Source: Parapristionchus giblindavisi (lineage: Eukaryota; Nematoda; Chromadorea; Rhabditida; Diplogasteridae). Taken from it: 64,000 bases of DNA. Location of the stretch: the NCBI GenBank assembly GCA_943737045.1, contig CALSFV010000249.1, forward strand, positions 620,001 through 684,000. Direction: 5' to 3'. Shown here piece by piece: positions 15,401-25,900 of the stretch (its first letter is position 1; every line of letters starts with the position of its first letter). Below the pieces are notes generated by a model. The model did no database searches, had not been told where the DNA came from, and saw only the letters and a list, made by a program, of their open reading frames with translations. Both the position numbers and the translations under genes were made by a program.

Positions 15401-16545
15401 ACAGTTCATTAATAATTAAAAATCACTCAGTTTCAACCTTTACCATGGTAAACAACAATAATTTAAAGAAACAATCGGAAGGACTTTCATTCATCGCGTT
15501 CAGTCACAGGTTTTTGTTTTTCTCGATGTATTTTAGTCCTTAAAGCGACACCCCAAGGTAATTTGAACCCCCCCCCCCCCCCGCTTTGGCCACACTCTCT
15601 CGTTTTCTTTGTCTGCGCGAGAGTATTGCCAATGCGGAGAGTGAAATTAACTTTGAGTGTGCCTTTAATAATCTTACCGTAGCTCCGAAGACCATGGCCC
15701 AAATGATGAGCATTATAATAATCTGAAAGAATATCGATTAATTGGTCAAAATATCGGTCAAATACAGGAATATTTAGAGCACATTACTCAGAGAGCAAAC
15801 TCACCCAAATATGGGCAAGAGATTTGCCAACTTGCACTACTTGAGTACACGATTTGCCCACATTCGGGCAACTGCTAGCTTAAAAACCAGCGATTTACAT
15901 ATATACAGGCTAACATTTGCCAGAATACGGGCAAATCGCTCGCCAACCAACGTTACTCGGGCAAATTTAATCTATTGTATCGCTATTCTTTGATCAATTT
16001 CAGCGCGATTGAAAAGAAGTTGTTGATAACTTTAATTTCAGGCAGAACTCCAATTTATTGGCCAAATTTACCTTACCAGGGAAGTCTGCAGAGGGAAGTC
16101 TGAGGGAAGAACCATGGCTGGTCGGTCCCAGGGAAGTCTGGTTGGTCGGTTTACTAATTGTAAGAAGACTTTTTCATGTCGACCATTTTGGCAGAATGCC
16201 AAAATGCAAGTAGAAATATGCAAGTAACTCTGCGCCCAGGGGCATTCTGCCAAAATGGTCAACATGAAAGTCTTCTTTTTCGGATACCTATAAAATGGTA
16301 TCTGTCCCATCCCGAAGTCCGGGACCGGCCAACCAGACTTCCCTTGTTAATCTAATCAACAGCCAGACATATTTTCGAAAATTTGTTGCGCGAAATATAA
16401 AATTTTCAAAGTTTTGATGGATTTCATCTTTTCGTTTACGTAGGGTCCGAACCTCAGCGATGAGGAAGCCAATCGATCGTATTTGTGTCTTCCAACTCTT
16501 CCAGAGCAGAACCCTCAACTGACCGAGCACGCCCATCTTCTGCAT
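265..16545 (-). CDS. ABCA-family ABC transporter, N-terminal half (partial at left edge)
   Basis: Lipid-type ABC transporter of the ABCA class, a multi-pass membrane protein with order TMD1-NBD1-TMD2-NBD2; only TMD1 and NBD1 are inside the window. Exons read on the minus strand: 16453-16545, 15678-15722, 13575-13651, 12718-12783, 11000-11090, 7600-7707, 7054-7137, 6507-6617, 5685-5804, 5159-5270, 4955-5019, 4897-4927, 4578-4613, 4164-4244, 3721-3815, 3170-3253, 2877-2954, 2644-2735, 2359-2452, 1807-1917, 1676-1736, 1301-1400, 825-941, 553-640, 265-351. All phases fit (about 709 residues); the two small exons at 4897 and 4578 are the weakest. NBD1 shows Walker A GHNGAGKS (about residue 465), Q-loop [12 protein letters not shown]-style signature [10 protein letters not shown], Walker [13 protein letters not shown] and H-loop [10 protein letters not shown]. 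The N-terminus [16 protein letters not shown] is typical of ABCA. The extracellular part (about 140 residues) is much shorter than in ABCA1. Start: first ATG at 16545; a possible trans-splice acceptor (atatgcag) would favour the Met at 16536. Confidence 0.93.
659..769. mobile_element. TTAA palindromic MITE, family A
   Basis: A 111-base inverted repeat with TTAA at both ends, gtgacaccccgaa on the left and aggtgtgcc on the right, around the core ctctctcgctttc...gcgagagagta. ABCA intron. Confidence 0.8.
784..825. repeat. (AAAGATC)n heptamer repeat
   Basis: Five tandem copies of caaagat(c). The same heptamer recurs at 21718-21752, 22929-22960, 23077-23090, 24059-24073, 36556-36580, 46688-46710 and 63388-63415 in either orientation. 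Confidence 0.9.
1924..2030. repeat. Simple repeat, GAAAAT/GAATT units
   Basis: Irregular tandem tgaaaat, tgaattgaaaa and tgaaattg units in an ABCA intron, next to the acceptor of the exon at 1807-1917. Confidence 0.9.
2153..2255. mobile_element. TTAA palindromic MITE, family B
   Basis: A 103-base palindrome TTAAAGGGAGCGTAACCTCA ... mirrored end, with the core tggcctcttcattgcgc / gcgcgttgaagagac. TTAA at both ends suggests piggyBac-type mobilisation. Confidence 0.8.
2478..2592. mobile_element. TTAA palindromic MITE, family A
   Basis: Left arm taccccgtgctaattttac, right arm aagctggggctg, with TTAA at both borders. ABCA intron, about 50 bases from the Walker A exon. Confidence 0.75.
3270..3494. 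repeat. (AAT)n microsatellite, about 220 bases
   Basis: A long AAT array with a few agt interruptions in an ABCA intron. It produces a spurious poly-Leu frame on the minus strand. Confidence 0.98.
3560..3655. mobile_element. TTAA MITE family A, right part only
   Basis: The core tctctctctcgtaggcaaag...gcgagagtgg plus the right arm attagcccggcatgtgcc is present; the left arm is missing or replaced by AT-rich sequence. Confidence 0.5.
4412..4530. mobile_element. TTAA MITE family A, degenerate copy
   Basis: acaccccaggataatttcaaactcg ... gagttttaaataaactcg is recognisable as family A, but the termini have diverged and the TTAA borders are lost. Confidence 0.5.
4701..4883. mobile_element. TTAA MITE family A with internal expansion
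   Basis: TTAAAGGCACACCCCTAGCT on the left and gggtttgccTTTAA on the right. The left arm contains a small expansion of ctagctctagctctagct and ctactctactctc. It ends 13 bases from the small ABCA exon at 4897-4927. Confidence 0.75.
5419..5539. mobile_element. TTAA palindromic MITE, family B
   Basis: TTAAAGGGACTGACACC ... gagtgaggtctctctTTAA, with the core caacggtctcttcaacgct. ABCA intron. Confidence 0.75.
6645..6760. mobile_element. TTAA MITE family A
   Basis: gcacaccccaagccaatttg ... caaattagcgtttggtgtgc with the central pair gcggttcatttgtttgcgag. ABCA intron; the outer borders are eroded. Confidence 0.65.
7340..7578. mobile_element. Palindromic element with TGGTATT(T/C)C ends
   Basis: The left end tggtattccaaaacttaaag is mirrored by cgttaagttttttaaatacca on the right. 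The interior is built from repeats of acttaaagtaaacttac-like units in both orientations. Same family as 19191-19385. It ends about 20 bases from the donor of ABCA exon 6. Confidence 0.7.
8140..10044. mobile_element. 1.9-kb foldback element with CAAGGGAA ends
   Basis: A long inverted repeat: CAAGGGAATGCCCTGAGGCC at the left mirrored at the right, arms about 800 bases each. It is flanked by tga on both sides (8137-8139 and 10045-10047). Mirror-image open frames of 119 and 127 residues lie in the arms; they differ only at replacement sites and are not counted as genes. Confidence 0.88.
10073..10462. mobile_element. hAT-type 390-base palindromic element
   Basis: Ends TAGGGTTGC / GCAACCCTA and an exact 8-base duplication ggatacgg (10065-10072 and 10463-10470). 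The interior is a near-perfect palindrome rich in gaattattcg and cagacggaacgaatagttcg. Confidence 0.9.
11359..11627. mobile_element. 269-base TIR element at a TA site
   Basis: Ends CTCAGGCAAACAGTCGAATG mirrored exactly at the right and flanked by TA. The interior has repeats of gcattttgcag and aaaagctatg. It lies upstream of ABCA exon 5. Confidence 0.8.
11944..12398. mobile_element. hAT-type 455-base element
   Basis: Ends TAGTGTTGTT / AACAACACTA with an exact 8-base duplication ctgtgtag (11936-11943 and 12399-12406). The interior is made of many tttagtctcgactaaa palindromic units. Confidence 0.9.
13445..13550. mobile_element. TTAA MITE family A
   Basis: TTAA at both borders, with the core ggccacattctctcgctttc...gcgagagagtattgccaatg. 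It ends about 24 bases from ABCA exon 3. Confidence 0.75.
13727..14978. mobile_element. Tc1/mariner-superfamily element with decayed transposase
   Basis: About 44-base inverted ends beginning CAGGGTGCGCCAAAATTA are flanked by TA on both sides. The 1252-base length is typical of mariner. It sits in the intron between exons 2 and 3 of the ABCA gene, and its transposase remnant (separate entry) is on the same strand as that gene. Confidence 0.9.
13850..14880 (-). pseudogene. Mariner-type (maT-like) transposase pseudogene
   Basis: Minus-strand fragments in several frames match the order of nematode mariner/maT transposases: a helix-turn-helix part with [10 protein letters not shown] and NRDPIRKMV, a middle block with [14 protein letters not shown], the second catalytic Asp in HFGQDH...FRQDS, and the third-Asp region [15 protein letters not shown]. 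The frame is broken by several shifts and in-frame stops, so it cannot be functional. Confidence 0.8.
15085..15150 (+). other. tRNA-like remnant (A box and weak B box)
   Basis: tagctcagcggttagtgg resembles an A box and gggttcggttctt a damaged B box, but no cloverleaf with a paired acceptor stem can be built. Probably a decayed tRNA-derived SINE or pseudogene. Confidence 0.4.
15540..15668. mobile_element. TTAA MITE family A next to a splice donor
   Basis: TTAAAGCGACACCCCAAGG ... gagtgtgcctTTAA. Its border is 8 bases from the GT of ABCA exon 2 (donor at 15676-15677 on the minus strand). It contains a run of about 14 C. Confidence 0.8.
16076..16346. mobile_element. 271-base foldback element with CCAGGGAAG/CAAGGGAAG ends
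   Basis: The left end CCAGGGAAGTCTG and the right end (reverse complement) CAAGGGAAGTCTGG are flanked by tta on both sides (16073-16075, 16347-16349). Inner arms: aagactttttcatg / catgaaagtcttcttttt and ccattttggcagaatgcc. It lies in ABCA intron 1. Confidence 0.75.
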
Positions 16546-16559
16546 ATTAATTATATTTT

Positions 16560-16594
<35 letters not shown>

Positions 16595-16645
16595 TCTATT
16601 TATTTATTTATTTATTTATTTGTTCATTTATTTATGTATTTATTC
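16560..16645 (+). repeat. (TTTA)n microsatellite
   Basis: About 20 tandem TTTA units with a few changes, just upstream of the ABCA start. Confidence 0.95.
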
Positions 16646-17410
16646 CATCAAATATAGTGAGAAGGGGTGATATAAGGGAAAATATGGGAAATGAATAGAT
16701 GGATTGTTTATTTATTAACATTCAAATCAAATCGAATCATTCATAATTGGATAAGAATGATACGGGATGTCATTGAATGATGATTTATTTATCTTTCATT
16801 GAAAAAGTGACAAGTGATAACATATGACAAGAAAATTTAACGTTATTTTCTCGTAAAGCTAGTGCAAACGTACGTTGATGAAGAGCGTCGATCAGAATTG
16901 ACCGCACTCGAAGATCGGGAAGATGTGTAATGAATTAGAAGTACAGGGCGCTATGAAATTCAGAGGGCATTGAAAATGAGAGACGATGCAAGAACAATGA
17001 AAGGTCATTTTTGTTATTCAAAATATTTCATTGTGATAATAACAATAATAATTTATTCACGCTAGGTTGGGATCGAACGAGTAAAGTCGAGGCTATTCAT
17101 ACTCCACCATGTAGGTCCGATAATTCTTGTCAGATCCTCCCTCCATCTCGGTGGAGGTCGTCAGGAGGTTGTGGAGATCGTCGTGGAGCATTGTGATAGC
17201 TTGACAAGGAATGATTGTGATATTTTCAAATAAATTGCATCATTGTGTGTTTATTCCAATTCAGTCATTGTTATTCGAATTATCGTTATATTTTTATTTA
17301 TACGTTCAGGAGAAAGTACTGATTACACCTACATGAAAATCAATATTTCAGGAATGAAAGGAAAGGTTATATAAAACACTATCTGAGAGAATTCAACAAC
17401 TGGAATATTT
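16646..17410. other. Intergenic: 5' flank of the ABCA gene
   Basis: AT-rich sequence with no credible exon. It holds a aataataatttattcacg tail of the kind seen at 20512 and 24218, and a short ggtggaggtcgt/gtggagatcgtcgtgg region. Promoter elements are not distinguishable by eye. Confidence 0.5.
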
Positions 17411-19080
17411 CTTGGTATCGATGAAAAATGATTTTTTCTGTCTTATGTGTGATAATTACAGGCTCCATGAGTGTAGTTCACTGGTACTTGGAAATTGCTT
17501 CCAATTGAAAATTCGCTTCAGGGGGTGACCACACAACGATTTGGCGCCTTTTCCTAAAAAGTTTATTTCGAATCCAATCGATTCGGGAGTGGATGCAATC
17601 GGCTCCTTGCCTAATTCTAAGAAACTATTGTCGAGGAGAGTTTTTTGATCAACGGTCAATGAAGGCTGGAATCAGGAAATTTCGAAAAAAAATTCACATT
17701 AAATTAATTCTCACTATTTTCCCATGGAGAAAGTAAATTTTTTATTTGCTCAATCGCTTCTACATATCATAACACATCTTCAGTTTAAAAAGTGTAATTT
17801 ATAAAAAATGGGAAATTTATGCGCGAATCAATTTTGTTCGTTGAACTTAATTGTGGTGAGGATTGGCGACTTTTCATAAAAAGTTTATTTCGAATCTAAT
17901 CGATTCGGGAGTGGGCGCATTCGAATCCTTGACTAATTCTAAAAAACTATTGCTGAGGAGAGTTTTTCGATCAACGTTCAACGAACGCTGGAATTGGTAA
18001 TTTTCGAAAAAAATGTTTACATTAAATTAATTCTCACTATTTTCCCATGGCGAATGTAAACTTTTTATTTGCTCAATCGCTGCTACATATCATAAGCGCG
18101 TATACGAATAAGTAAATAGAATAAAAATTACATCACAATGATGATTAGAATAGTGAACAACACTGCCCAACTACAGCTACACTTCGAACCACCGGATGAA
18201 CAGTCAAATACTCGTGTCATTGCGTTGAAATACGCACGAAACAAGCAGAAAAGCGACAAAAAATCGATTAGGAAATCTCGCCTTCTTGCCCTTACCGTAA
18301 TTCCTCACCATAATTCATACAACAACGACAAAATTGATTCGAACACAAATTTATATTTTTTTTATAAAGTACACTTTTTTAACTGAAGATGTGTTATGAT
18401 ATGTAGCAGCGATTGAGCAGATAAAAAGTTTACATTCGCCATGGGAAAACTGTGAGAATTAATTTAATGTAAACATTTTTTTTCGAAAATTACCAATTCC
18501 AGCGTTCGTTGACCGTTGATCGAAAAACTCTCCTCAGCAATAGTTTCTTAGAATTAGTCAAGGATTCGAATGCGCCCACTCCCGAATCGATTAGATTCGA
18601 AATAAACTTTTTATGAAAAGTCGCCAATCCTCACCACAATTAAGTTCAACGAACAAAATTGATTCGCGCATAAATTTCCCATTTTTTTATAAATTACACT
18701 TTTTAAACTGAAGATGTGTTATGATATGTAGAAGCGATTGAGCAAATAAAAAATTTACTTTCTCCATGGGAAAATAGTAAGAATTAATTTAATGTGAATT
18801 TTTTTTCGAAATTTCCTGATTCCAGCCTTCGTTGACCGTTGATCAAAAAACTCTCCTCGGCAATAGTTTCTTAGAATTAGGCAAGGAGTCGATTGCATCC
18901 ACTCCCGAATCGATTAGATTCGAAATAAACTTTTTAGGAAAAGGCGCCAAATCGTTGTGTGGTCACCCCCTGAAGCGAATTTTCAATTGGAAGCAATTTC
19001 CAAGTACCAGTGAACTACACTCATTGAGCTTGTAATTATCATACATAAAACAGAAAATTCTATTTTTCGGCGATACCGCA
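17411..19080. mobile_element. 1.7-kb foldback element
   Basis: Two mirrored arms, each with two tandem copies of a unit containing cgaatctaatcgattcggga and actctcctc. A 67-residue open frame is mirrored at 17456-17659 and 18832-19035; the copies differ by amino-acid changes, so coding is unlikely. Borders are approximate and no clear target duplication was found. It lies between the divergent ABCA and secreted-protein genes. Confidence 0.75.
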
Positions 19081-19190
19081 CCTATGTCGATTTTCTAAGA
19101 TACCGTGTTATATGTAGTCACGGATTGGGAAACGAATTTCCAAACAAGCAGTCTACATTCTTCTTCGTGATTGTACTCGTTATGCCGCTC

Positions 19191-19385
19191 CTCTGGTATT
19201 TCTTTAAGTTCACTGTTAATTTTCGCTTGAAGTAGACAACTCCACTTCAAGTAATCCGTAAGTCTACTTGAAGTGTTGTGAATGCTGCATTTCTCCAAAT
19301 GTTTTTTTCACGTGAAAGTAAACTCAAAGTAAACTTCAACTCAGTGACGTATTTTAATTAGAATTTAAGTTTTGAAATACCAGAG
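19191..19385. mobile_element. 195-base palindromic element, CTCTGGTATTTC ends
   Basis: The left end ctctggtatttctttaag is mirrored by ttaagttttgaaataccagag. The interior has cttgaagtagac repeats in both orientations. Second copy of the 7340-7578 family. Confidence 0.7.
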
Positions 19386-19928
19386 TTGAAACGCTCTGTT
19401 TTGCAGTGCCTATAGATAGGCATTGAACAAATTCATCTCTTGATCTCTATCATTGTCCACTCCTCTTCCCCCATCATCCATCATCCTCTCTATAAAGCCA
19501 CAGGCGTGAGAAGGTTTTCAATAGGTTCCCAACTATGGGATGAATACCAGTATGGAAGGTATGGGAGGGGGAGATGGGGCAGGAGAGAGGAGGAGAGAGG
19601 AAGAGAGAGGGGAAGAGGGGGTGGAAGAGGAGAGGAGGAGCGAGAAAATAGATAGATTCGCATAGAACGTGATTACAAGCTAGACGCGAGGTAGAACGGA
19701 CGAGAGAGCACTGCAAAACGAGAGAGTGACAGTGAGAGAGATAGGAAGGGCCTCCCGTACATAGACTAGATCCTCCTCCACTCCATCCCTCTCTCCTCCT
19801 CCTCCTCCTCCTCTCCTCCCCTCCTCCCCTCCTCTCTCTCTCTCTCGCTCCCTTCCCCTCTCCCCATCTACATTGACTGGCTTTTCCTCCTCTTACTCTA
19901 TTCTTCAGCTCATATCCCTGCATCGGCC
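19386..19928. other. Upstream region of the secreted-protein gene
   Basis: A purine-rich block (19560-19650, ggagagaggaag-type) is followed by a pyrimidine-rich block (19760-19865, ctcctcctcctcctc-type), which could pair as a hairpin. An attcttcag acceptor ends at 19908, 20 bases before the ATG, a likely trans-splice site. Confidence 0.55.
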
Positions 19929-22900
19929 ATGGGTCCGACTTTGTTACTGCTTACATTATCGATTGGAACGACCCTAGCGGCACAGGTACCGTAATCTTTT
20001 TTTCGAATATTCAAATTTCCCGCATTTACCATGAATATGAGCCCTGATCTAATCGATAATTGACAAGGGTAGATCATGGGAACCTTGTGAAAGTGTGAGA
20101 AACGAACCGGATTTGGACTGATATGAGGAGATATCTCGTGGGCATTTCGGGTTGCGTAATCCACTAGATAGTTGATAAATAGATCCACTTGATAAGACGG
20201 GAAGACAAGCGGGGTGGCTAATGCGATATGATTAGGACAATTTATTTATTTATTTATCGTACACCGCAAGGGTGTTTCAACAAGTACAAAGTGTTCGAGT
20301 GCAAGAAAAAATATGTGAAAGAATAAAATTATTTAAAGAGAGAGAGCGTCTACAAATAAGAGCGTCTACAAATTGTATGAAGGGTACGAGCATTACGGTA
20401 ATGTATGAAAAGTAGTGAAAACTCTATCACCACTTTTTCTTTTATTTTTTTTTGACTTTTGAACAGCACACTGGCTAGTGCACATCAAAGCCTAGTCTTG
20501 ATTAATTATAATAATAATAATTTATCTACGCCCGAGGCGCAACAGCAATTGAATGAACAATAGGTGGTAAAATATGATTGACGACTCTCCGGATTCATTG
20601 AGAAAGTGATAATTCGACGATATGGGGGTGGGCATCCAATCGATGTTTAAATAATCGAATATTGGGTGCGGTTCGGATATTAACTGGTAATTGGGAGTAT
20701 AAACGGGCTGTTCTGAGTGGGAAAGAATGAAAACGAGGGGTACTGGTGGTGTGTTCAATAAATTATTTTAAAATAATGATTTGTAAATGATTATTCTTGA
20801 TTTGTTGAACTGGGAACGTTGCCCTTACTTCATTCTCGCTCACTCATTCATAAGAGTGTTTCGTGTGGAATATGTTTCATAGCTGCCCCATAAATGATAG
20901 GATCGATGAAATTGCCGATGAATCACCATTATCTTGGGTTAGAAAATCCTAATTGCGATCTATATTTATATTTAACCCTAAGTTTATTGATTAGTAAATC
21001 AATATATGGTTTAATCACCTTGAAACATCATCTATCTAGAATGATATTCATTGTTCCGGTACATTGGTTGAATGTGTAAGAGCGGTGTCCTTGTGCGTGA
21101 TACGATAAAGGGAGGAATGGCAAGTGTTAGTGATAGAGTGATTCATGAGGGGATAGAACATGGATGTTGAGGAATTACGTGAGTCACCTTAGATTCATTG
21201 TGGTGCTTGGGGATCTGACAATGAGATGGTGAAGTAAGACCGGAATACACCTTGTTCTTGTTCGGCTCCCCTTGTACCCTATTCTGAAGTAGTGCCGGAT
21301 TATGTTTTGTTTTATTGTATTTCTTTATTTCATGAAAAATAAGAGGAAAGATGGATTTCCGTCGCATCCAAAGATTTCGGTTTTGATTGTATTCTAGGAA
21401 CGCGAAAACAAATTAAAGGCTGCTTTGACATGATATTTACAAGTTTTCATAAGGTACAAATTGTACTGTACAATGTATGTTCAGTAACGTTACGCAGCCT
21501 CTTCTTGAAAAAAAAATGGAAGGGAGTGGTTGTCAAAAGTGATTTGTAGGGTCTACGAATGAGCCACTAGAAGTCTTATTTACTCCTTTACTTCCAGAAT
21601 ATTCCGTTCCTCGAACTGCTCAATTCCGACAGTGTGCTGCAGTTGGCGCAAGTGGCCGCCCAGCTCTCCCAGCAAGGCGCCCAGCAAGCTGCCAGGAACG
21701 AACGAGAAATCATGTTGGTGATCTTTGGTCTTTGATCTTTGATCTTTGGTCTCCAGTCTCTCATTGTTCTTTGGATGCGAACCGTTCGCAGATAATTGCG
21801 AGTGAAACAAGTGAAAGTTCGGAACTGGCTGGCTTTGTGCAGTCATAGTGAGGCTGTGGACATAATACCCGATTCGGCTAATTCACTCCCTTTCTACGTG
21901 ATTTCCATTCCTATGCGAGTCAGATGGGGGTTTTCCAGGCCACATTTCGGTCATAGTATAGAGAAGAACCAGGGCATTGATCGCTAGAAACATGAATGAA
22001 CCATAAGTCCGCCAAAGGGAAAGGTACTCTATTGAAACATTCTTAAAATTGTGTTTCAGCCCAGTGTGGTATCTAAAAAGGTTAACAACGACTCATAATA
22101 AAATAAATAATTTATCTACGCACGTATGCGCAACGAGACAAGTAACAGCGAAATTGCATAGATAATGAATCAGATGATACTCATGATCCGTCATGAAGGA
22201 ATAAGAGGCGACAATTATGATTGATAGAGAGAGTGATGAAGGTTTTGGAGGGTTGACCCTTGTAGGAACTCATTATCAAACACATTCTAATGAATACTGG
22301 TTTCCTACATAAATGTGCTTAAGGGACACCCAGAGCTAATCTTTGGTAACACTCTCGCTTTCATTGTTTGCGAGAGAGTGTGGCTAGCAAAATTAGCGGC
22401 GGGGGGGGGGGGGGTGTAACAATTCTTCCTTCTTTCATTTTCCTTGATTCAGGCTTCGCAAGGAGGCGCCAGAAGTGAAACCGATAACCCTTGATCAACG
22501 ACCATCCGAGATATTTGGACAGGTTCGAGAATGATCTTTGATATCTAATGCGGTGTTCAGAACTTGGAAAATGCAAGAAAATGCGGAAAATGCTGTTCAG
22601 AAGTTCAGGTGGAAAATGCCCGAAAATGCTCGATTTTGGATCGAAAAAAAATGGTTTTATACACTTTAAAAGCGTTGAAACTCGTTGTACCATGGAAAAC
22701 AACTAAATTAGGTCATTTATAAAGTATGCTACTGAAATAATGCTACTGAAATGCTACTGAACTACTGCTACTAATGCTAATGCTACTGAACTCTACTCTA
22801 ATGAAAGCAGCAGATACACTTTGAAGCTATGATTGATGTGATAACTAGAGATTAGTAAATCGTGTTAGTCTTTCATTCGAATGCTTACTGGTCCTATCAA

Positions 22901-25900
22901 CATCATTGGCTAATAGAGTAAACGTGAGCAAAGATCAAAGATCATTTTTCAAAGATCATTTTCAGACCTTCACAAATCTCGCCCGCCCTCTTAAGATGCA
23001 GACACTACAGACTGTCGAGCATCCGGAGACGCTCTTTGCTCTTCCCTCACCGCCTGTAGCTCCGAAGAAAGGTTAAGAGATCAAAGATCAATACATAATC
23101 GATAAATAATCAAAACGTTATCGGTTTCCGTTACTATTCTAGATAGACGATTGTCGGATCATGAAGGTTAAATTTGCCGTATAGGTTACAATAAAGTTGC
23201 AGCAATGCTCTGTCGCTTTTTGTCTGCGATAGAGCGTTGCCTGAGCGGATAGTTGCAAATTAGCTCGGGATGTGCCAAACTATTGATTGATTTTGATCGA
23301 TTCCAGCCGTCGCACCTCCATCTGCTGTATCGATCGACGAGCCCGTTCAGTCAGCCCCCAGTAGTGGCAATATCTGGACGGAGATGCTACGGGCGTTCGG
23401 AGGCAGCGCTCTCATGGGAGGTACAGTGTATGTACAAAGTATATTGTATAGCTAGGGAATCGATTACCATTAACTCGAAAAAGTGAAGCGTGCGACATTT
23501 TTATGACAAATTTCTCAAGTTTTTCGTTTCTTACATTTTTGTAATTGTGAGGCTTTTTCCTAATAAGCAACCTGTTGTTTCAACTCTTAAAACAATTTGT
23601 CTCGCTTACACTGTATAATATCAGTGTTCTCGAAAGCGGTCAAGAAAAAAGTATAGCGAAAAAGAGTGGGAGTGCGCAAAAGTGAGAGAGCACAGCCGGA
23701 TAAAGAACATCATGGTGCATCATGCCTAATATGTTTGGCATTTGCCAAGACAATTTCAATGACCACTTTTCAAGTGTTGGAGGAAAAAAAACTGATTGTG
23801 CTTTTCTAATATCATTTATTCAGTAGTCACAACTCCGGCTCCAAAGAAGGAACGCATCGGCGAGATCGAGATACGAGGAGCGCCCCGAGTTCACGGCGAC
23901 ACCATCGTGATTCATTATTTTGTTCCGTCTGTTCCTAAATGACGATCTTTTTTCGCAGTATCCCTCGTTCGGAGGAACGCAACCGATCACACCAATCGCT
24001 GCACCGGAACCCGTGGTCGCACCACAGCCAGGTACTGTAACTTGTTCTTTTGTAGCGAAAGATCAAAGATCAATTTTACAAAAAGCATGTGATTCCTACA
24101 GCATCTCAAGCGGTCGCTGCGGCCGTCGCCCCCGAGAATCCCCTGATGCAGCTCGCTAATGTCTTCCTCAAAGGTATACTCTAATTGGGATACGGTATTT
24201 TGCATTTAATAATTAATAATAATAATAATTTATCTACGCCCGAAGCACAACAGTAATTAAAGATAGCGTAACCTCACTCAATGGTCTCTTCGACGCGCAA
24301 TGCTCTCTCGTTGTTAGAGAACAGAGAAATAGTGTGCGCGATGAAGAGACCATTAAGTGAGGTTACGCTCCCTTTAAGTGATCAATATTGGTAAAGATAT
24401 GATTGACAACTTCCGGATTCATTGGGAATTTGATAATTCGACGATATTAGGGTGGGCATCCAATCGACGTTTTTTTGTATATACTATAATCGGGATACTG
24501 TATTTAGTATACGGTAGATCATCACTCTGGTTGGTGTACAGCGTTCAGTAGTAAATGTGCAGTGCCATTTCTAAACATATCCTCTGGGCATAAAATCACA
24601 CAGCGTTACGCAACTTTCCACAGAAAGTGAGAGTTCAATTTAATCCGGTGAAATTGCCCCCAACCCCTTTCTCTAACTCCCTGTACTCTCTCACTTTCCC
24701 ATACTCTCTCGTCTGAAGTAACTCTGACAATGCTTATCTGATCTATCTCTAACCAGTCAATACTCTTCCAACAATGACTTTAATCTCTTCGTACTACTTA
24801 CTCTATTCTCTCGATCGTTGTTAGCGACAATCCGGTTTGATTTGACCGATACGGTGCCTGGCAGACGCATGCCATGGGAGCTAATTGTTCCTAGAGCGCG
24901 CCATAACAGCCACATTCTTTTGGTTATTCATTGATAGTGTAGCTATTGATTGATATGAAGACACTTTTATCGATAGATCAAGATTATTGATTGATTTGAG
25001 TGGAAATTATTGATTGATCACAGGTCCAGCTACCGCTCCTCGAGCCTCGGCAGTATCGACTGCTCGTGTAGATGAACTGCCCATCAGAGGAGCCGCCAAT
25101 GCTCCCAATCTACCGTCGATGAAGGAAATCGTGCCCGGAGCCACGAGCAACTTTGGAATTCCGAAAGGAAAGGGTACGGTAATTCGATTATTGATTATTA
25201 CAGAATTAAAACTGTCCGAACAATACAAATTCCGCTATTTGCCGCGCAATACTCAGACTCCGCCCACTTCTTCGCGCGACATACCATTTTCCCTTATTTC
25301 ATCGATTTTTATGGCGTCTTCTCGTCATTTAATTGGGCTTTCAGCAAAAATAAAATTATATGCATTTACAAAACGTTCGGAAAAACCTCCCGAAATTAGG
25401 CGAAAATTTTGGAGTGCGTTTTTCTCAACGGTGGAGAAGTTTACTATATTCGGCATTTGCGCGATGTATGCAAAACTTTTGTAATTCTATTATAATACAG
25501 TAGTTGATAACGAAATAAAAAAAGTTTGGAAAATTTTACGGTCGCCTTTTTTTATAATATGTTCAAAGATTTTAAAGGCACATTCCGAGCTAATTTTACT
25601 CTCATCATTGGCAACACTCTCTAGTAGACAAAGAGAGCGAGAGAGTGTGGTCGGAGCGGAGAGTTTCAAATAATTCGAGGTGTCACTTTAACTGGGACAG
25701 GTTCTACTGCGTGTGAGGAACGGTTTGAAAGTGAGAAGATTAGAGATACTGAGAAAGGAATTTCCAAAGCTAATCCCTGTCTAGTAACCAAATTTCTCTC
25801 TCTTGATCCCCATCGATGGTAAAATGAAGGGATTACTGTAACTAATCGATATTCAGGCTGCCTTCCGTTCTTGAGCGAGTTCATGCAGATCGCTTACGGT

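Noticed and set aside
17456..19035. Mirrored 67-residue frame (MTVDQKTLL...) in the 1.7-kb foldback element
   Set aside because: The visible differences between copies are amino-acid changes; no splice context or known motif.
19474..19923. 149-residue Arg/Glu/Gly-rich minus-strand frame
   Set aside because: Arises from purine- and pyrimidine-rich low-complexity sequence upstream of the secreted-protein gene.
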